Assembly: GCF_000733945.1 (NCBI RefSeq)
Contig: NZ_JPOL01000002.1
Location: 10,001-74,000, forward strand
DNA from: Flavimarina sp. Hel_I_48
GTDB taxonomy: Bacteria; Bacteroidota; Bacteroidia; Flavobacteriales; Flavobacteriaceae
Reading direction: 5' to 3'
DNA length: 64,000 nucleotides
The notes under the pieces are model-generated. The model did no database searches. It worked only from the letters and a program-made list of their open reading frames with translations, and was not told the DNA's origin. This document shows, piece after piece, positions 1 through 10,453 of the stretch. The position numbers and the translations under genes are program-made. The first letter of the stretch is position 1. Every line of letters starts with the position of its first letter.

Positions 1-760
<760 letters not shown>

Positions 761-960
761 ACTAATTGCTCTTTCAAGGGCACAGGTATTAACCTGGCCT
801 TTTGTATTCGTATTCTAATGAGTTCTATCTATAATTTCAGCGGGCACCTCCCCATAACTAACATGGCAAGCCATGTCACGTAAGGTAAATGCCCACTTGC
901 ATTTGTTTCTCTCGTATTCTTAAATTATTTCCCAATATGTCAATGAACGTTTCCCCCTAG

Positions 961-1022
961 CCCCCGAAGGGGGGATAAAGGATCCACCTGTTTTGTCCCT
1001 CCCCTTGGGGGAGGTCAGGTGG
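961..1022. repeat. GC-rich hairpin pair in the tRNA-Ala/23S spacer
   Basis: Two palindromes interrupt an otherwise AT-rich spacer. The first is CCCCC-GAA-GGGGGG at 961-974. The second is two-tiered: outer arms CCACCTG (984-990) and CAGGTGG (1016-1022) enclose inner arms CCTCCCC (998-1004) and GGGGGAGG (1007-1014). They are transcribed with the rRNA operon and could fold as a processing stem or represent a REP-like dispersed palindrome; the sequence alone does not decide. Confidence 0.6.
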
Positions 1023-1026
1023 GGAG

Positions 1027-1100
1027 TGGAGAATATCGGAGTCGAACCGATGACCTCCTGCGTGCAAGGCAGGCGCTCTAGCCAGCTGAGCTAATCCCCC
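1027..1100 (-). tRNA. tRNA-Ala (anticodon TGC)
   Basis: The 74-nt gene folds as a cloverleaf: acceptor GGGGGAT pairs with ATTCTCC (two G-U pairs), the D-arm is TAGCTCAGCTGG, the anticodon stem is CCTGC/GCAGG with loop CTTGCAC and anticodon TGC, and the T-loop is TTCGACT. The discriminator is A. The bases that follow are CTC, so the CCA end is not encoded. It sits in the 16S-23S spacer after tRNA-Ile, the common arrangement of bacterial rRNA operons. Confidence 0.97.
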
Positions 1101-1243
1101 ATTATAATAGTAAATTGTCAACCAGTTATCAGTTAACAGTACTTATAACGGCTACCCAACCTCTAAAATTTCCTTCAGTATTTATATATGAACTTGTGTC
1201 TCGGTAAAATTACCCTCGACCTCCCGCACCCTAAGGCACAAAG

Positions 1244-1317
1244 TAGTCTCAGGCAGACTCGAACTGCCGACCTCTACATTATCAGTGTAGCGCTCTAACC
1301 AGCTGAGCTATGAGACT
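1244..1317 (-). tRNA. tRNA-Ile (anticodon GAT)
   Basis: The 74-nt gene has acceptor AGTCTCA pairing with TGAGACT, discriminator A, anticodon stem CTACA/TGTAG with loop CTGATAA (anticodon GAT), and T-loop TTCGAGT. CCA is not encoded. It is the first of the two spacer tRNAs after 16S rRNA. Confidence 0.97.
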
Positions 1318-1470
1318 GTCCCATTAATCGGTGGAGTGGCCCCTTGAAAAGGGCCATCCTCCCGAATAATATCTTGAATTGACAACGGAAAAAAATCAGC
1401 GACCGTCTTGGCTATGGGAACAACAATACCCCTGCGCCGTGTCTTTCCCGCCAATGGCGGGGAAGCTCTA

Positions 1471-2997
<1,527 letters not shown>

Positions 2998-3269
2998 AGT
3001 GTCTTATATACTATCCACGATGCAGGGATTGTCGGTTCCCCATCGCCCAAGGGCGACGGTTTGCTCAAAAATGGTCGTTAATGTTTTTCCTAATTCGTTC
3101 CCCTCAATGAAGAGGTTCACGCGTTGTCAATTCAATATTTCAATGAACCGGGACCAATGAAGATCCCACTCTTGCCGCATGGAGGGCTTCGAGACCCTTT
3201 CCAAATTACCACCCTTTAAAGCGGTCATGCTTGTCTTTGTTGCCCTCACAGTGCGTGTGAAAGCGGCTG

Positions 3270-3302
3270 CAAATATACAACCTTTTTTATTTACAAACCA
3301 AA
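3270..3302 (-). promoter_or_regulatory. rRNA operon promoter P2 (Bacteroidota type)
   Basis: Reading the minus strand, TTTG (complement of 3299-3302) is followed after 21 nt by TATATTTG (complement of 3270-3277), a perfect TANNTTTG -7 element. A second TTTG at 3294-3297 would give a 16-nt spacer. Transcription would start near 3263 and give a leader of about 265 nt before 16S. Confidence 0.7.
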
Positions 3303-3387
3303 TAAAATTTTAATTATTTTTTTTGGTTAATTCCAGTTCTTTTTTAATTGAGCCGGAAGGCAAAGATAAGACTCTTTTTTGATCTAC

Positions 3388-3417
3388 AAAACTTTTAAAC
3401 TTTAATTTAAAAGTTTT
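3388..3417. other. AT-rich hairpin between the two rRNA promoters
   Basis: Perfect 12-bp arms AAAACTTTTAAA (3388-3399) and TTTAAAAGTTTT (3406-3417) surround a 6-nt loop. On the plus strand the stem runs into a T tract, like an intrinsic terminator, but no plus-strand gene ends here. A transcript from the upstream rRNA promoter would contain the hairpin in its leader. Confidence 0.45.
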
Positions 3418-3518
3418 TTTTTCGTGATACCTTTTAGCAAATAAAAAGTATTTAACCCTATCTATTACTGCTTTGTTAAAGAACGTTCCCGTTAATTAGT
3501 TTCCTATTTTCGGGAGCG

Positions 3519-3549
3519 CAAATGTACATCCATTTTGCCTATCTGCAAG
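3519..3549 (-). promoter_or_regulatory. rRNA operon promoter P1 (Bacteroidota type)
   Basis: On the minus strand, CTTG (complement of 3546-3549) is followed by 19 nt and TACATTTG (complement of 3519-3526), matching the -33 TTG / -7 TANNTTTG consensus with ideal spacing. It lies about 250 bp upstream of P2, so the operon appears to have tandem promoters. Confidence 0.65.
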
Positions 3550-4011
3550 TGCTTTTTGGAATTATTTTCACTAAAAAAACTTTAATTTCTGAAAGTCAAT
3601 TCTTTATACTCAAATAAAAATAAAATCTCTTTTACTAATACCACATGCGAATCAAAATTCTAAAGATAAACCCATAGTTATATAATGTAATCCTAAATTT
3701 TAAAAGGAAATATATCTGCCATTAAATACAGACCGCACTTAAGTATTTCCTTTCTTCTAAATTGTAGTTAAACAAACTTGAACATCAAAATTGTATGTGT
3801 CTTACTGCTATACTTAAAGATTAGCTGTTTTTATAGGCATACTGTATGGATAAATTCGCCTGGAAGCTCTTGTAAATAGACCTTCATATATTATGTATAA
3901 ACTAATATACCCAAACTGCATCCTTAACCCTTACTAAGGACTTCACCGTATATGAACCATAGCCAAGCGTAATATTTATAAAAATAAATGTACTCTTCTA
4001 AATTTAGCATC

Positions 4012-4019
4012 TATTTTTG
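4012..4019 (+). promoter_or_regulatory. possible -7 element of oxyR
   Basis: TATTTTTG fits TANNTTTG and ends 17 nt before the oxyR ATG. I see no TTG at the expected -33 distance, so the promoter would be weak or depend on an activator. The rest of the 3550-4010 stretch is AT-rich with no recognisable gene. Confidence 0.35.
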
Positions 4020-4036
4020 CGGTTAAAATTAGTATA

Positions 4037-4987
4037 ATGACCATTACACAATTAAAGTACGTACTGGCTGTAGCCGAAAACAAGAACTTCACTAAAGCTG
4101 CAGAACGTGTTTTTGTAACGCAGCCCACGTTAAGTATGCAAATCCAAAAATTGGAAGACGAACTGGACATCCTTATTTTTGACCGGGGAAAAAAACCTAT
4201 TGAACTAACAGAAATAGGTAAGAAGATTGTGGATCAGGCTAGAAATATTGTTAATGAGTCCAATCGAATTACAGATATAGTAGATCAACAAAAAGGCTTT
4301 ATAGGCGGGCAATTTAAAATTGGGGTAATTCCTACGGTTATGCCCACCTTGCTACCTATGTTTTTGAAAACCTTTATTAAAAAATATCCCAAAGTCAAAT
4401 TAAAGATAGAGGAACTTCCTACTGAGACTATCTTGGCCAAATTAGAAGATGGACATCTCGATGCTGCCATAGCAGCAACACCTTTACAAGTAGATCAAAT
4501 TATAGAACGTCCTTTATATTACGAGCCATTTGTAGCTTATATTCCTGAAAATCACCGATTATATGGTAGAAAAGATCTAAAAAATAGTGATCTTGACTTA
4601 AATGACATGTTGTTACTTGAGGATGGACACTGCTTTAGGGATGGTGTGATAAATCTTTGTAAAGCTTATAGAAAAGAAATGGATGATCATTTTTCATTGG
4701 AAAGTGGAAGTTTTGAAACATTGATCAAGTTGGCTAATGAAGGACTGGGTATGACACTCCTACCCTATCTACAAACGCTTGAAGTTAAAGAAATAGAAAA
4801 ACGTTACTTACATCATTTTGAAAAGCCCGTACCTGCCAGGGAAGTAAGCCTTTTATATCACAAAAGCGGTCTTAAAATACAGATTATCGAAGTATTAAAA
4901 ACAACTATAGCGGGTATTGTAAAAGGGGCAATAACGTTTCAAAATGTTGATATTATAAGTCCAAGAATGGAAAAGAATAAAAACTAG
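4037..4987 (+). CDS. oxyR: LysR-family peroxide sensor OxyR
   Basis: This 316-residue protein is a LysR-type transcription regulator. The N-terminal winged helix-turn-helix spans residues 1-60 (FTKAAERVFVTQPTLSMQIQKLE), a linker helix follows, and the effector domain runs from about residue 92. The segment EDGHCFRDGVINLC places cysteines at residues 199 and 208, the same spacing and, here, the same numbers as the redox pair of E. coli OxyR. It should therefore sense hydrogen peroxide by disulfide formation and activate oxidative-defence genes. The ATG at 4037 opens directly at the canonical MTITQLKY start. It stands alone, divergent from the rRNA operon and convergent with the 67-residue gene downstream. 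Confidence 0.93.
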   Translation: MTITQLKYVLAVAENKNFTKAAERVFVTQPTLSMQIQKLEDELDILIFDRGKKPIELTEIGKKIVDQARNIVNESNRITDIVDQQKGFIGGQFKIGVIPTVMPTLLPMFLKTFIKKYPKVKLKIEELPTETILAKLEDGHLDAAIAATPLQVDQIIERPLYYEPFVAYIPENHRLYGRKDLKNSDLDLNDMLLLEDGHCFRDGVINLCKAYRKEMDDHFSLESGSFETLIKLANEGLGMTLLPYLQTLEVKEIEKRYLHHFEKPVPAREVSLLYHKSGLKIQIIEVLKTTIAGIVKGAITFQNVDIISPRMEKNKN

Positions 4988-5057
4988 TTATTGTCAGTAG
5001 ATTTCAAAAATAGAATAGTGATGATTAGTTTATTTTAAATCAACTAAAGATGCAAAG

Positions 5058-5261
5058 TTACTTTGACGGGTTTAGATATAGTAAACTGTCACCCAATTCT
5101 GGCTGTGTCTCTGCCAGGTTCAGAATCCAAATCCGGAGTTCTTCAATTTCAAAAGGAAGTAATCTTGCAGCCGCTTTTTTCAATTCTTTACAAAATAAAG
5201 AATAATCAAAGCTTACTTTTTTCAATACAGTTTTGGTGTATTCAAATATTGCTCTAGCCAT
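5058..5261 (-). CDS. small conserved-type protein of unknown function
   Basis: This 67-residue protein begins MARAIFEYTKTVLKKVSFD. It has no signal peptide or membrane segment and looks helical and charged, with a DYSLFCKELKKAA centre and an acidic EIEELRIW stretch. I recall similar short proteins of flavobacteria found near oxyR, but I cannot name a function. The antisense frame at 5063-5257 is also open, but it starts poorly and lacks protein-like composition, so I choose the minus strand. It is convergent with oxyR (70 nt between the stops). Confidence 0.6.
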   Translation of the reverse strand: MARAIFEYTKTVLKKVSFDYSLFCKELKKAAARLLPFEIEELRIWILNLAETQPELGDSLLYLNPSK

Positions 5262-5393
5262 GGGTTAGAATATTTATTCAGTTTGGTTAAAGTAGTTTTG
5301 AACAATAGCAATTTCTTTAAGTAATAAAGTTAAATATTCGGCTGAATAATCAAGTTTAAATTTTTATTAATTTAACACATTTTCCGGCGTATT

Positions 5394-6194
5394 TTAAAAA
5401 CGATTGTCACCGTCCAATAAATCACCTAAACCACCTAATAAACTACCCTCACCCCTATCTTTTCCACCCATCTTAGGTGCTGACGCCCAAACACGACCCG
5501 CTAATCGGCTAAAAGGTAAGGACTGAATATAAACTGTACCTGGGCCTGTTAGACTGGCAAAAAAAACGCCTTCCCCACCAAAAATTGTATTCTTTATACC
5601 TCCCACAAATTCAATATCATATTTAATGGTATGATCAAAGCCAATAATACAGCCTGTATCTACTTTTATCTTCTCCCCCATACCCAACTCTTTTTTCATA
5701 GTCGTACCCCCGGCATGAACAAAAGCCATTCCATCCCCCTCCAGTCGCTGCATGATAAAACCTTCACCTCCAAAAAGTCCGCGGCCTAACCGACGGGAAA
5801 ATTCAATACCTATACTCACCCCTTTTGCTGCACATAAAAAAGCATCTTTCTGGCAAATAAAGCGTCCCCCGCTCTTAGTTAGATCGATGGGGATTATTTT
5901 TCCAGGATAAGGGGCGGCAAAACTCACTTTCTTCTTCCCTATAATATCGTTGTAAAAAACAGTCATGAACATACTCTCCCCTGTAAGGAGTCTTTTACCC
6001 GCCCCAAATATCTTACCCATCAAACTGGAATCATTTTTAGAACCATCTCCAAAAATGGTTTCCATCCTGATGCCATTTTCCATCATCATGAACGTCCCTG
6101 CTTCGGCAATAACGCCCTCCTGGGGATCTAGTTCAATCTCTACATATTGCATTTCCTCTCCTACAATTCTGTAATCTATTTCATGTGCGTTCAT
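5394..6194 (-). CDS. AIM24 / TIGR00266-family protein
   Basis: This 266-residue protein is glycine-rich and beta-rich, of the AIM24 (TIGR00266) family whose fold resembles the trp RNA-binding attenuation protein. Family landmarks are the opening with VEIELDPQEGVIAEAGTFMMME, the central FICQKDAFLCAA, and FVHAGGTTMKKELGMGEKIKVDTG. The C terminus FSRLAGRVWASAPK followed by a glycine-rich tail is also typical. No signal peptide is present, so it is probably cytosolic. The biochemical role of the bacterial family is not established. It is downstream of the creatininase-like gene on the same strand, with 112 nt between them. Confidence 0.85.
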   Translation of the reverse strand: MNAHEIDYRIVGEEMQYVEIELDPQEGVIAEAGTFMMMENGIRMETIFGDGSKNDSSLMGKIFGAGKRLLTGESMFMTVFYNDIIGKKKVSFAAPYPGKIIPIDLTKSGGRFICQKDAFLCAAKGVSIGIEFSRRLGRGLFGGEGFIMQRLEGDGMAFVHAGGTTMKKELGMGEKIKVDTGCIIGFDHTIKYDIEFVGGIKNTIFGGEGVFFASLTGPGTVYIQSLPFSRLAGRVWASAPKMGGKDRGEGSLLGGLGDLLDGDNRF

Positions 6195-6306
6195 AAGGGT
6201 AGGTTTTAAAATAAATGACTAAACGATTATATGTAGCCTTTTATTGGTTTTTGTTACATAAATGGTCATTTTTTAGGCAATTTAAAAGGGAACTGGCTTG
6301 TTTTGG

Positions 6307-7071
6307 TTATTCATAAAGCTCGTTTACATCAGCTTTTGCAAGCTCAACCATTAATTTTGCCATTTTTTCACAAACAGCCTTGAAAAAGCGTTCCCCCTTT
6401 TCGCTACTGGAAGCCTTTGGATTGCCAACTCCTGTATCTTCAGAAATTTTAGACCAGGGACGTTCAGTCCATGCCCAATCTTCAGTGAATGCTTTAATTT
6501 TGTTTCTTTTTTCTGTGCCGACCCCCCATTCTTCTTTTGGCAGAACAAGTTCTGGTCTTAAATGCATAACCAGACTAGTTTCCATCTCATCAGCATGATC
6601 TCCTTTATTTTCGAAATATTCCGTTTTATCCATTGCTTTAAACCAATGGGTCACACATAGAAAAAGTTCAGGATATTGCAAGCCCAACTCGCGCATAATA
6701 GATTTCCAGTTATTACCTCCATGACTATTTAATATCATGAATTTTTTTACCCCCTGCCGGTGAAGTACCTGGAGTATATCTTTTAAAATGGCTGCCTGCG
6801 TGCTGGGGTTGAGATTTATATCAAGAAAAATATCAGCTTGTCCTGTATTGACACCAAATGGAATTCCCGGCAATACCATAACCTTAGCGCCAGCTTCCCA
6901 TGCAATTCTTGCAGATTCTTCGGCAATGGCCTTTCCCTCAAAATTATCTGTACCATAAGGAAGATGATAATTATGGGCTTCTGTAGCTCCCCAGGGAAGA
7001 ATGACAAGGTCTACTTCTGCATCTTTAAGATGCTTCCAATTGGTTTCTTCTAAAATGTATGGGCGTATCAT
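6307..7071 (-). CDS. creatininase-family amidohydrolase
   Basis: This 254-residue protein belongs to the creatininase (creatinine amidohydrolase) family of metal-dependent hydrolases. Visible metal and active-site motifs are LPWGATEAHNYHLPYGTD (about residues 25-42, supplying Glu, His and Asp), NSHGGN in the middle, and the late DHADEMETS block. The length matches the family. Many members are not true creatininases but cleave other cyclic amides or act in cofactor synthesis, so the substrate is open. There is no signal peptide. It lies between the DUF4442 gene and the AIM24 gene on one strand. Confidence 0.85.
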   Translation of the reverse strand: MIRPYILEETNWKHLKDAEVDLVILPWGATEAHNYHLPYGTDNFEGKAIAEESARIAWEAGAKVMVLPGIPFGVNTGQADIFLDINLNPSTQAAILKDILQVLHRQGVKKFMILNSHGGNNWKSIMRELGLQYPELFLCVTHWFKAMDKTEYFENKGDHADEMETSLVMHLRPELVLPKEEWGVGTEKRNKIKAFTEDWAWTERPWSKISEDTGVGNPKASSSEKGERFFKAVCEKMAKLMVELAKADVNELYE

Positions 7072-7167
7072 ATATAAATGGCTAATAAAATTTTAAAGTA
7101 TTTACAAATCTAAGAGTTTGCTTAGCTTAGATTAAATTAGATTAGATTGAATTCTGCGAATTCCGTC

Positions 7168-7626
7168 TTACTGAAGTTTTGCTTTTACAGTCCATTCAAA
7201 ATCAAATGTGCTTACCACATCGCCAGCCTCATCTACCCCTCTAGATTGCATCCAAAAGGTCTGCCCTTCACCTGTGCGCAAGGTTTGCTGAATAGCAGCT
7301 TTTACATCTTTAGCGGTTGAACAGGTAAATACGATTCGTCCAGTCGCTTTTTTCACGAATGAGGCTTTGTTGCTAATAACAAGCATACTTATCTTTTGAT
7401 CGCTACGTTTAATTTCGCTCATGACCAAGATTCCCGTACTTAATTCCGCTGCCATTCCCTGTACTGCCCAAAACATGGAATTGAATGGATTTTGATTGAT
7501 CCATCTTTGTTTTACGGTAGTCATACAGTTGTCTGCGGTAAATGCTTTAACCCGTACGCCGCATAAATATGCGGAAGGGAGTTTAAAAAGTAGGAAGTTA
7601 TTGAACTTTTGTACGGAAAGAGACAT
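7168..7626 (-). CDS. DUF4442 hotdog-fold protein
   Basis: This 152-residue protein resembles DUF4442 proteins, which adopt the hotdog fold of acyl-CoA thioesterases. Features are the N-terminal helix region, the WINQNPFNSMFWAVQGMAAELSTG segment that corresponds to the central hotdog helix, and the closing beta strands FDFEWTVKAK. The ATG at 7626 is the only sensible start. A thioesterase activity is plausible from the fold but not shown. It heads a same-strand series with the creatininase-like and AIM24 genes (96 nt to the next). Confidence 0.8.
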   Translation of the reverse strand: MSLSVQKFNNFLLFKLPSAYLCGVRVKAFTADNCMTTVKQRWINQNPFNSMFWAVQGMAAELSTGILVMSEIKRSDQKISMLVISNKASFVKKATGRIVFTCSTAKDVKAAIQQTLRTGEGQTFWMQSRGVDEAGDVVSTFDFEWTVKAKLQ

Positions 7627-7827
7627 ACTAAATTATTTTTAAAACTCAACTACTGGTATGTAAATTGAATATTAATCTAAAAATATAAAATACATCATCA
7701 ATTCAATATATTTCTACATGCATTATTTTATCTAAATCTCGCGACAATGGATTGATAACTACAACAGAACAGTTTTATAAGATTAGAACTTCAATAAATT
7801 GAATTATAATATACAATACCAATAATC

Positions 7828-7859
7828 TTGTGCTTTTTATCGTATTTATCGTATATTTG
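7828..7859 (+). promoter_or_regulatory. promoter of the 172-residue orphan gene
   Basis: TTG (7828-7830), 21 nt, then TATATTTG (7852-7859) match the Bacteroidota -33/-7 consensus. The start codon follows 20 nt later, so the leader would be only about 13 nt. Confidence 0.65.
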
Positions 7860-7879
7860 AACCTTATTAATGATAAAAT

Positions 7880-8398
7880 ATGCAAGAATATTCGCGTAAA
7901 TTTGCAATAGAATACCAAGTATCCCGAAGTTACCATTTAGATGTCAAGCGGGCCTCCCTTGATATTTATAAAGCAACTAATGCGCAACAGCAGGAAGCTA
8001 GACGCGTTAAAGGGCTATCCTTTGGTACTTTACGAAAGGATATGATGCATGCTTTTTATAGTTTGTGGCAAAATTTGGTATCTAATCCGGAAAGCAATGA
8101 GGAGGCCGATGAAGCACTTTTAACGCGTTTCATTTTAAAAGAAGAAGGTGCTATTTATGAGAATGATTTTCTATGGAAAGTTCTTATGGACAATCTAAAG
8201 TTATCTGAAGATAGTGAAGAGCTTAATCATGCCTTTCAAAATTGTACCAAAATATATCATGAAGATTATCCTGGAAGTTTCGTACTGATGCATAATGGAA
8301 GAAGACTGGGCATTTGCTTTTTAAACATTGAAAAAGGGATTAATGATACTGTAGAAGTAAGTTATCAGTTTAATTCTAACCTTACTTCTTTCCACTAA
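7880..8398 (+). CDS. hypothetical protein, no family recognised
   Basis: This 172-residue protein has no signal peptide and no membrane segment. It is rich in charged residues; the first half is basic (SRSYHLDVKRASLDIYKATNAQQQEARRVKGL), the middle is acidic (NPESNEEADEALL, LKLSEDSEELNHAF). I do not recognise a motif. It has its own good promoter and stands alone between the DUF4442 gene (divergent) and the secreted cassette, so it is probably a real single-gene unit. Confidence 0.65.
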   Translation: MQEYSRKFAIEYQVSRSYHLDVKRASLDIYKATNAQQQEARRVKGLSFGTLRKDMMHAFYSLWQNLVSNPESNEEADEALLTRFILKEEGAIYENDFLWKVLMDNLKLSEDSEELNHAFQNCTKIYHEDYPGSFVLMHNGRRLGICFLNIEKGINDTVEVSYQFNSNLTSFH

Positions 8399-8833
8399 TT
8401 TTATATTCCTATATACGCTTTTCCACACTCCTTAATATTTTCTAACATAGTTAATAGGTTTGTGTAAAAAATCCTCATTTCAGGCTTATTTTCTACACTT
8501 TATCTCCCCCTCTTTACTTTTCGTTCGGTACTTATTTTTCAGCCGCTTCCAAATTTCTTTTAAAATTGTCTTTTGTCCTATCTGAGCAATTACCTATATA
8601 AGGTATACCCTTCAAGTTTCTAAAGCTGTAAAAATTGATCTCTTTGTCATCGTTCTTGATAAGAACTCTCTTAAATCTCCAGATCATTATATAAATAGTA
8701 TGATGTTTCTAAAAATTATTACACTTTAACGTTACTTATTGTTGTTTAATCGATATTTATATTTATTTTAGCCAAATATTAACTTTTGTTTTAGACAACC
8801 AGTTGATATACCCCAAACGAATTGATCCTTTTT
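8399..8833. other. intergenic stretch with no recognised content
   Basis: This 435-nt AT-rich stretch separates the orphan gene from the secreted three-gene cassette. No ORF of note, tRNA, or convincing TTG/TANNTTTG promoter pair is visible; a lone TAGGTTTG at 8455-8462 lacks a -33 partner. The promoter for the following cassette must lie here but I cannot place it. Confidence 0.5.
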
Positions 8834-9331
8834 ATGCAGTCAAAACGCATACTTTTAGTATTCCTGATTTTATTCCTGTGCAGTTACTCGCTATTATCCC
8901 AAGAGCAACTTTTAAATTCAATTGCACCTTCTGGGGGTGAGGCTTCTGGTACAGGAGGTTCAGCCTCTTTTACCGCTGGACAAATGGGTTATACTTCTTT
9001 TGAAAATGATATGATGCAGATGCAGGAAGGAGTCCAGCAAGCTGCCATAGAAGAAATATACACATTAAAAATTATTGAGAATGTAGGCGTGCTGCAGATT
9101 GCTGCGTACCCAAATCCTGTGATAGACGTGCTAACACTTACCATGAAATATAGGAATATGGAAGACGTTTCCTATCAGTTATACGATATGCAAGGGCGCT
9201 TGATAACAAAAAATTATTTTCATCAGTCAACAACCACCATTGCTCTGGGCTATTTACAACCTGCAACGTATTTACTTAAGGTATTGGATCATGACGTTAC
9301 CCTTAAAATCATAAAAGTTATCAAAACTTAA
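8834..9331 (+). CDS. secreted protein with type IX secretion C-terminal domain
   Basis: This 165-residue protein starts at ATG 8834 (an in-frame TTG at 8822 is less likely). A signal peptide, MQSKRILLVFLILFLCSYSLLSQ, is followed by a short region IAPSGGEASGTGGSASFTAGQMGYTS typical of small Bacteroidota surface proteins, then a type A sorting domain: AYPNPVIDVLTL, then YQLYDMQGRLI, and a closing YLLKVLDHDVTLKIIKV. The sorting domain sends the protein through the type IX system to the cell surface, where the domain is normally removed. Little cargo remains between signal and sorting domain (about 75 residues). It is the first of three tightly packed genes; the next starts 3 nt after its stop. 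Confidence 0.85.
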   Translation: MQSKRILLVFLILFLCSYSLLSQEQLLNSIAPSGGEASGTGGSASFTAGQMGYTSFENDMMQMQEGVQQAAIEEIYTLKIIENVGVLQIAAYPNPVIDVLTLTMKYRNMEDVSYQLYDMQGRLITKNYFHQSTTTIALGYLQPATYLLKVLDHDVTLKIIKVIKT

Positions 9332-9334
9332 ATC

Positions 9335-10453
9335 ATGAATAAAATTAGTATCTTTCTATTTACCCTGTTTATTTCGGTAATAGACCTTGTTGCACAAACT
9401 CCGGATAAAATGAGTTATCAGGCGGTGATTCGCTCCGCTGATAATAGTCTGGTCATAGAAGCTAGTGTGGGTATAAAGATTTTAATACGGAAAGCAAGCG
9501 CTACTGGAAATATCGTTTTTGAAGAAACCCACCAGGCCCTCACCAATAAAAATGGCCTTGCAAGCCTAATCATAGGTACTGGTTCTGAGACTGGAGGAAG
9601 TTTTTCCACTATAGATTGGTCTCAGGGGCCTTACTTTATAGAAACGCAAATTGATCTTAATGGTGGATCTAATTATAGTATTACCGGAGTCAGTGAAATA
9701 TTAAGTGTTCCCTATGCCATACAGGCAAAAAAAGCCATGACCCTTACTGGAACTATAAGTGAAAGCCAAATAAGCGATCTGGATCATTATAGCGATCTGG
9801 ATATTAATGGGGAGGAAGCTGCTTTTAGCGGCTGGGATAAAAATGTAAATGACGATTTCTCTGGAGATTATAGAGATTTGGTTCATGTTCCCTACCTCTA
9901 CACGGTTGCTCAGGTAGATAGCATTTTTGATGCAAAAAGAGTGCAGGCTAAGGATTACATGCAGTCACTGAATCTACAGGAGAAAATACTTAATATTTCT
10001 GGAGGCAATAGCATTTCATTTGAATCGTGGGATTCTGACGATTCTGATGATTTTTCAGGAGATTATAATGCACTTTTTAATACTCCTCAAATATATACCA
10101 AAAGTCAGGTAGATAGTATAAAAAACAGTTTATTAGGTAACATAGATTCTTTTTATATTAAAAAACCTCAGGTTACTATAATCTCCTCTCCACGCGAACT
10201 TGATCCTGGTGATATTGGTAACACCATTGTTTGTAGTAATTCTTCTGTATTGACAATCACAAAAGATTTTGAAGAAATGAAAGTGGGCGATGCTATTAAT
10301 CTGGAAGTACACGGTATTACTTTAACCATAAAAGGTGCTTCAGGTGTTTCCATCAATGGTGTAGATTCTGGAGAAGAAAATATAGGGAATGATGAGGCTT
10401 ATACTGGTGGAATATTAAGAAAAACTGAGGCTAACTCTTATATTGTGCTATAA
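9335..10453 (+). CDS. secreted tail-fibre-like protein with internal repeat
   Basis: This 372-residue protein has a signal peptide (residues 1-20). The first domain (about 24-134) starts PDKMSYQAVIRSADNSLV and ends SVPYAIQAKKA, a module common in Bacteroidota secreted proteins. Two copies of a repeat follow: residues 164-197 and 229-262 share the pattern W-D-x5-DDFSGDY-x-L-x3-P-x-[IL]YT-x2-QVDSI. The C-terminal 100 residues are beta-rich (TIISSPRELDPGDIGNTIVCS). No sorting domain or lipobox is visible. The stop codon overlaps the next ATG by one base, so the genes are translationally coupled. The function is unknown; an extracellular fibre or adhesin-like role is an inference from the domain style. 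Confidence 0.75.
   Translation: MNKISIFLFTLFISVIDLVAQTPDKMSYQAVIRSADNSLVIEASVGIKILIRKASATGNIVFEETHQALTNKNGLASLIIGTGSETGGSFSTIDWSQGPYFIETQIDLNGGSNYSITGVSEILSVPYAIQAKKAMTLTGTISESQISDLDHYSDLDINGEEAAFSGWDKNVNDDFSGDYRDLVHVPYLYTVAQVDSIFDAKRVQAKDYMQSLNLQEKILNISGGNSISFESWDSDDSDDFSGDYNALFNTPQIYTKSQVDSIKNSLLGNIDSFYIKKPQVTIISSPRELDPGDIGNTIVCSNSSVLTITKDFEEMKVGDAINLEVHGITLTIKGASGVSINGVDSGEENIGNDEAYTGGILRKTEANSYIVL

Noticed and set aside
7128..7166. Short repeats TTAGATTA and GAATTC-TGC-GAATTC between the creatininase and DUF4442 genes
   Set aside because: Too short and low in complexity to distinguish from chance in AT-rich DNA.
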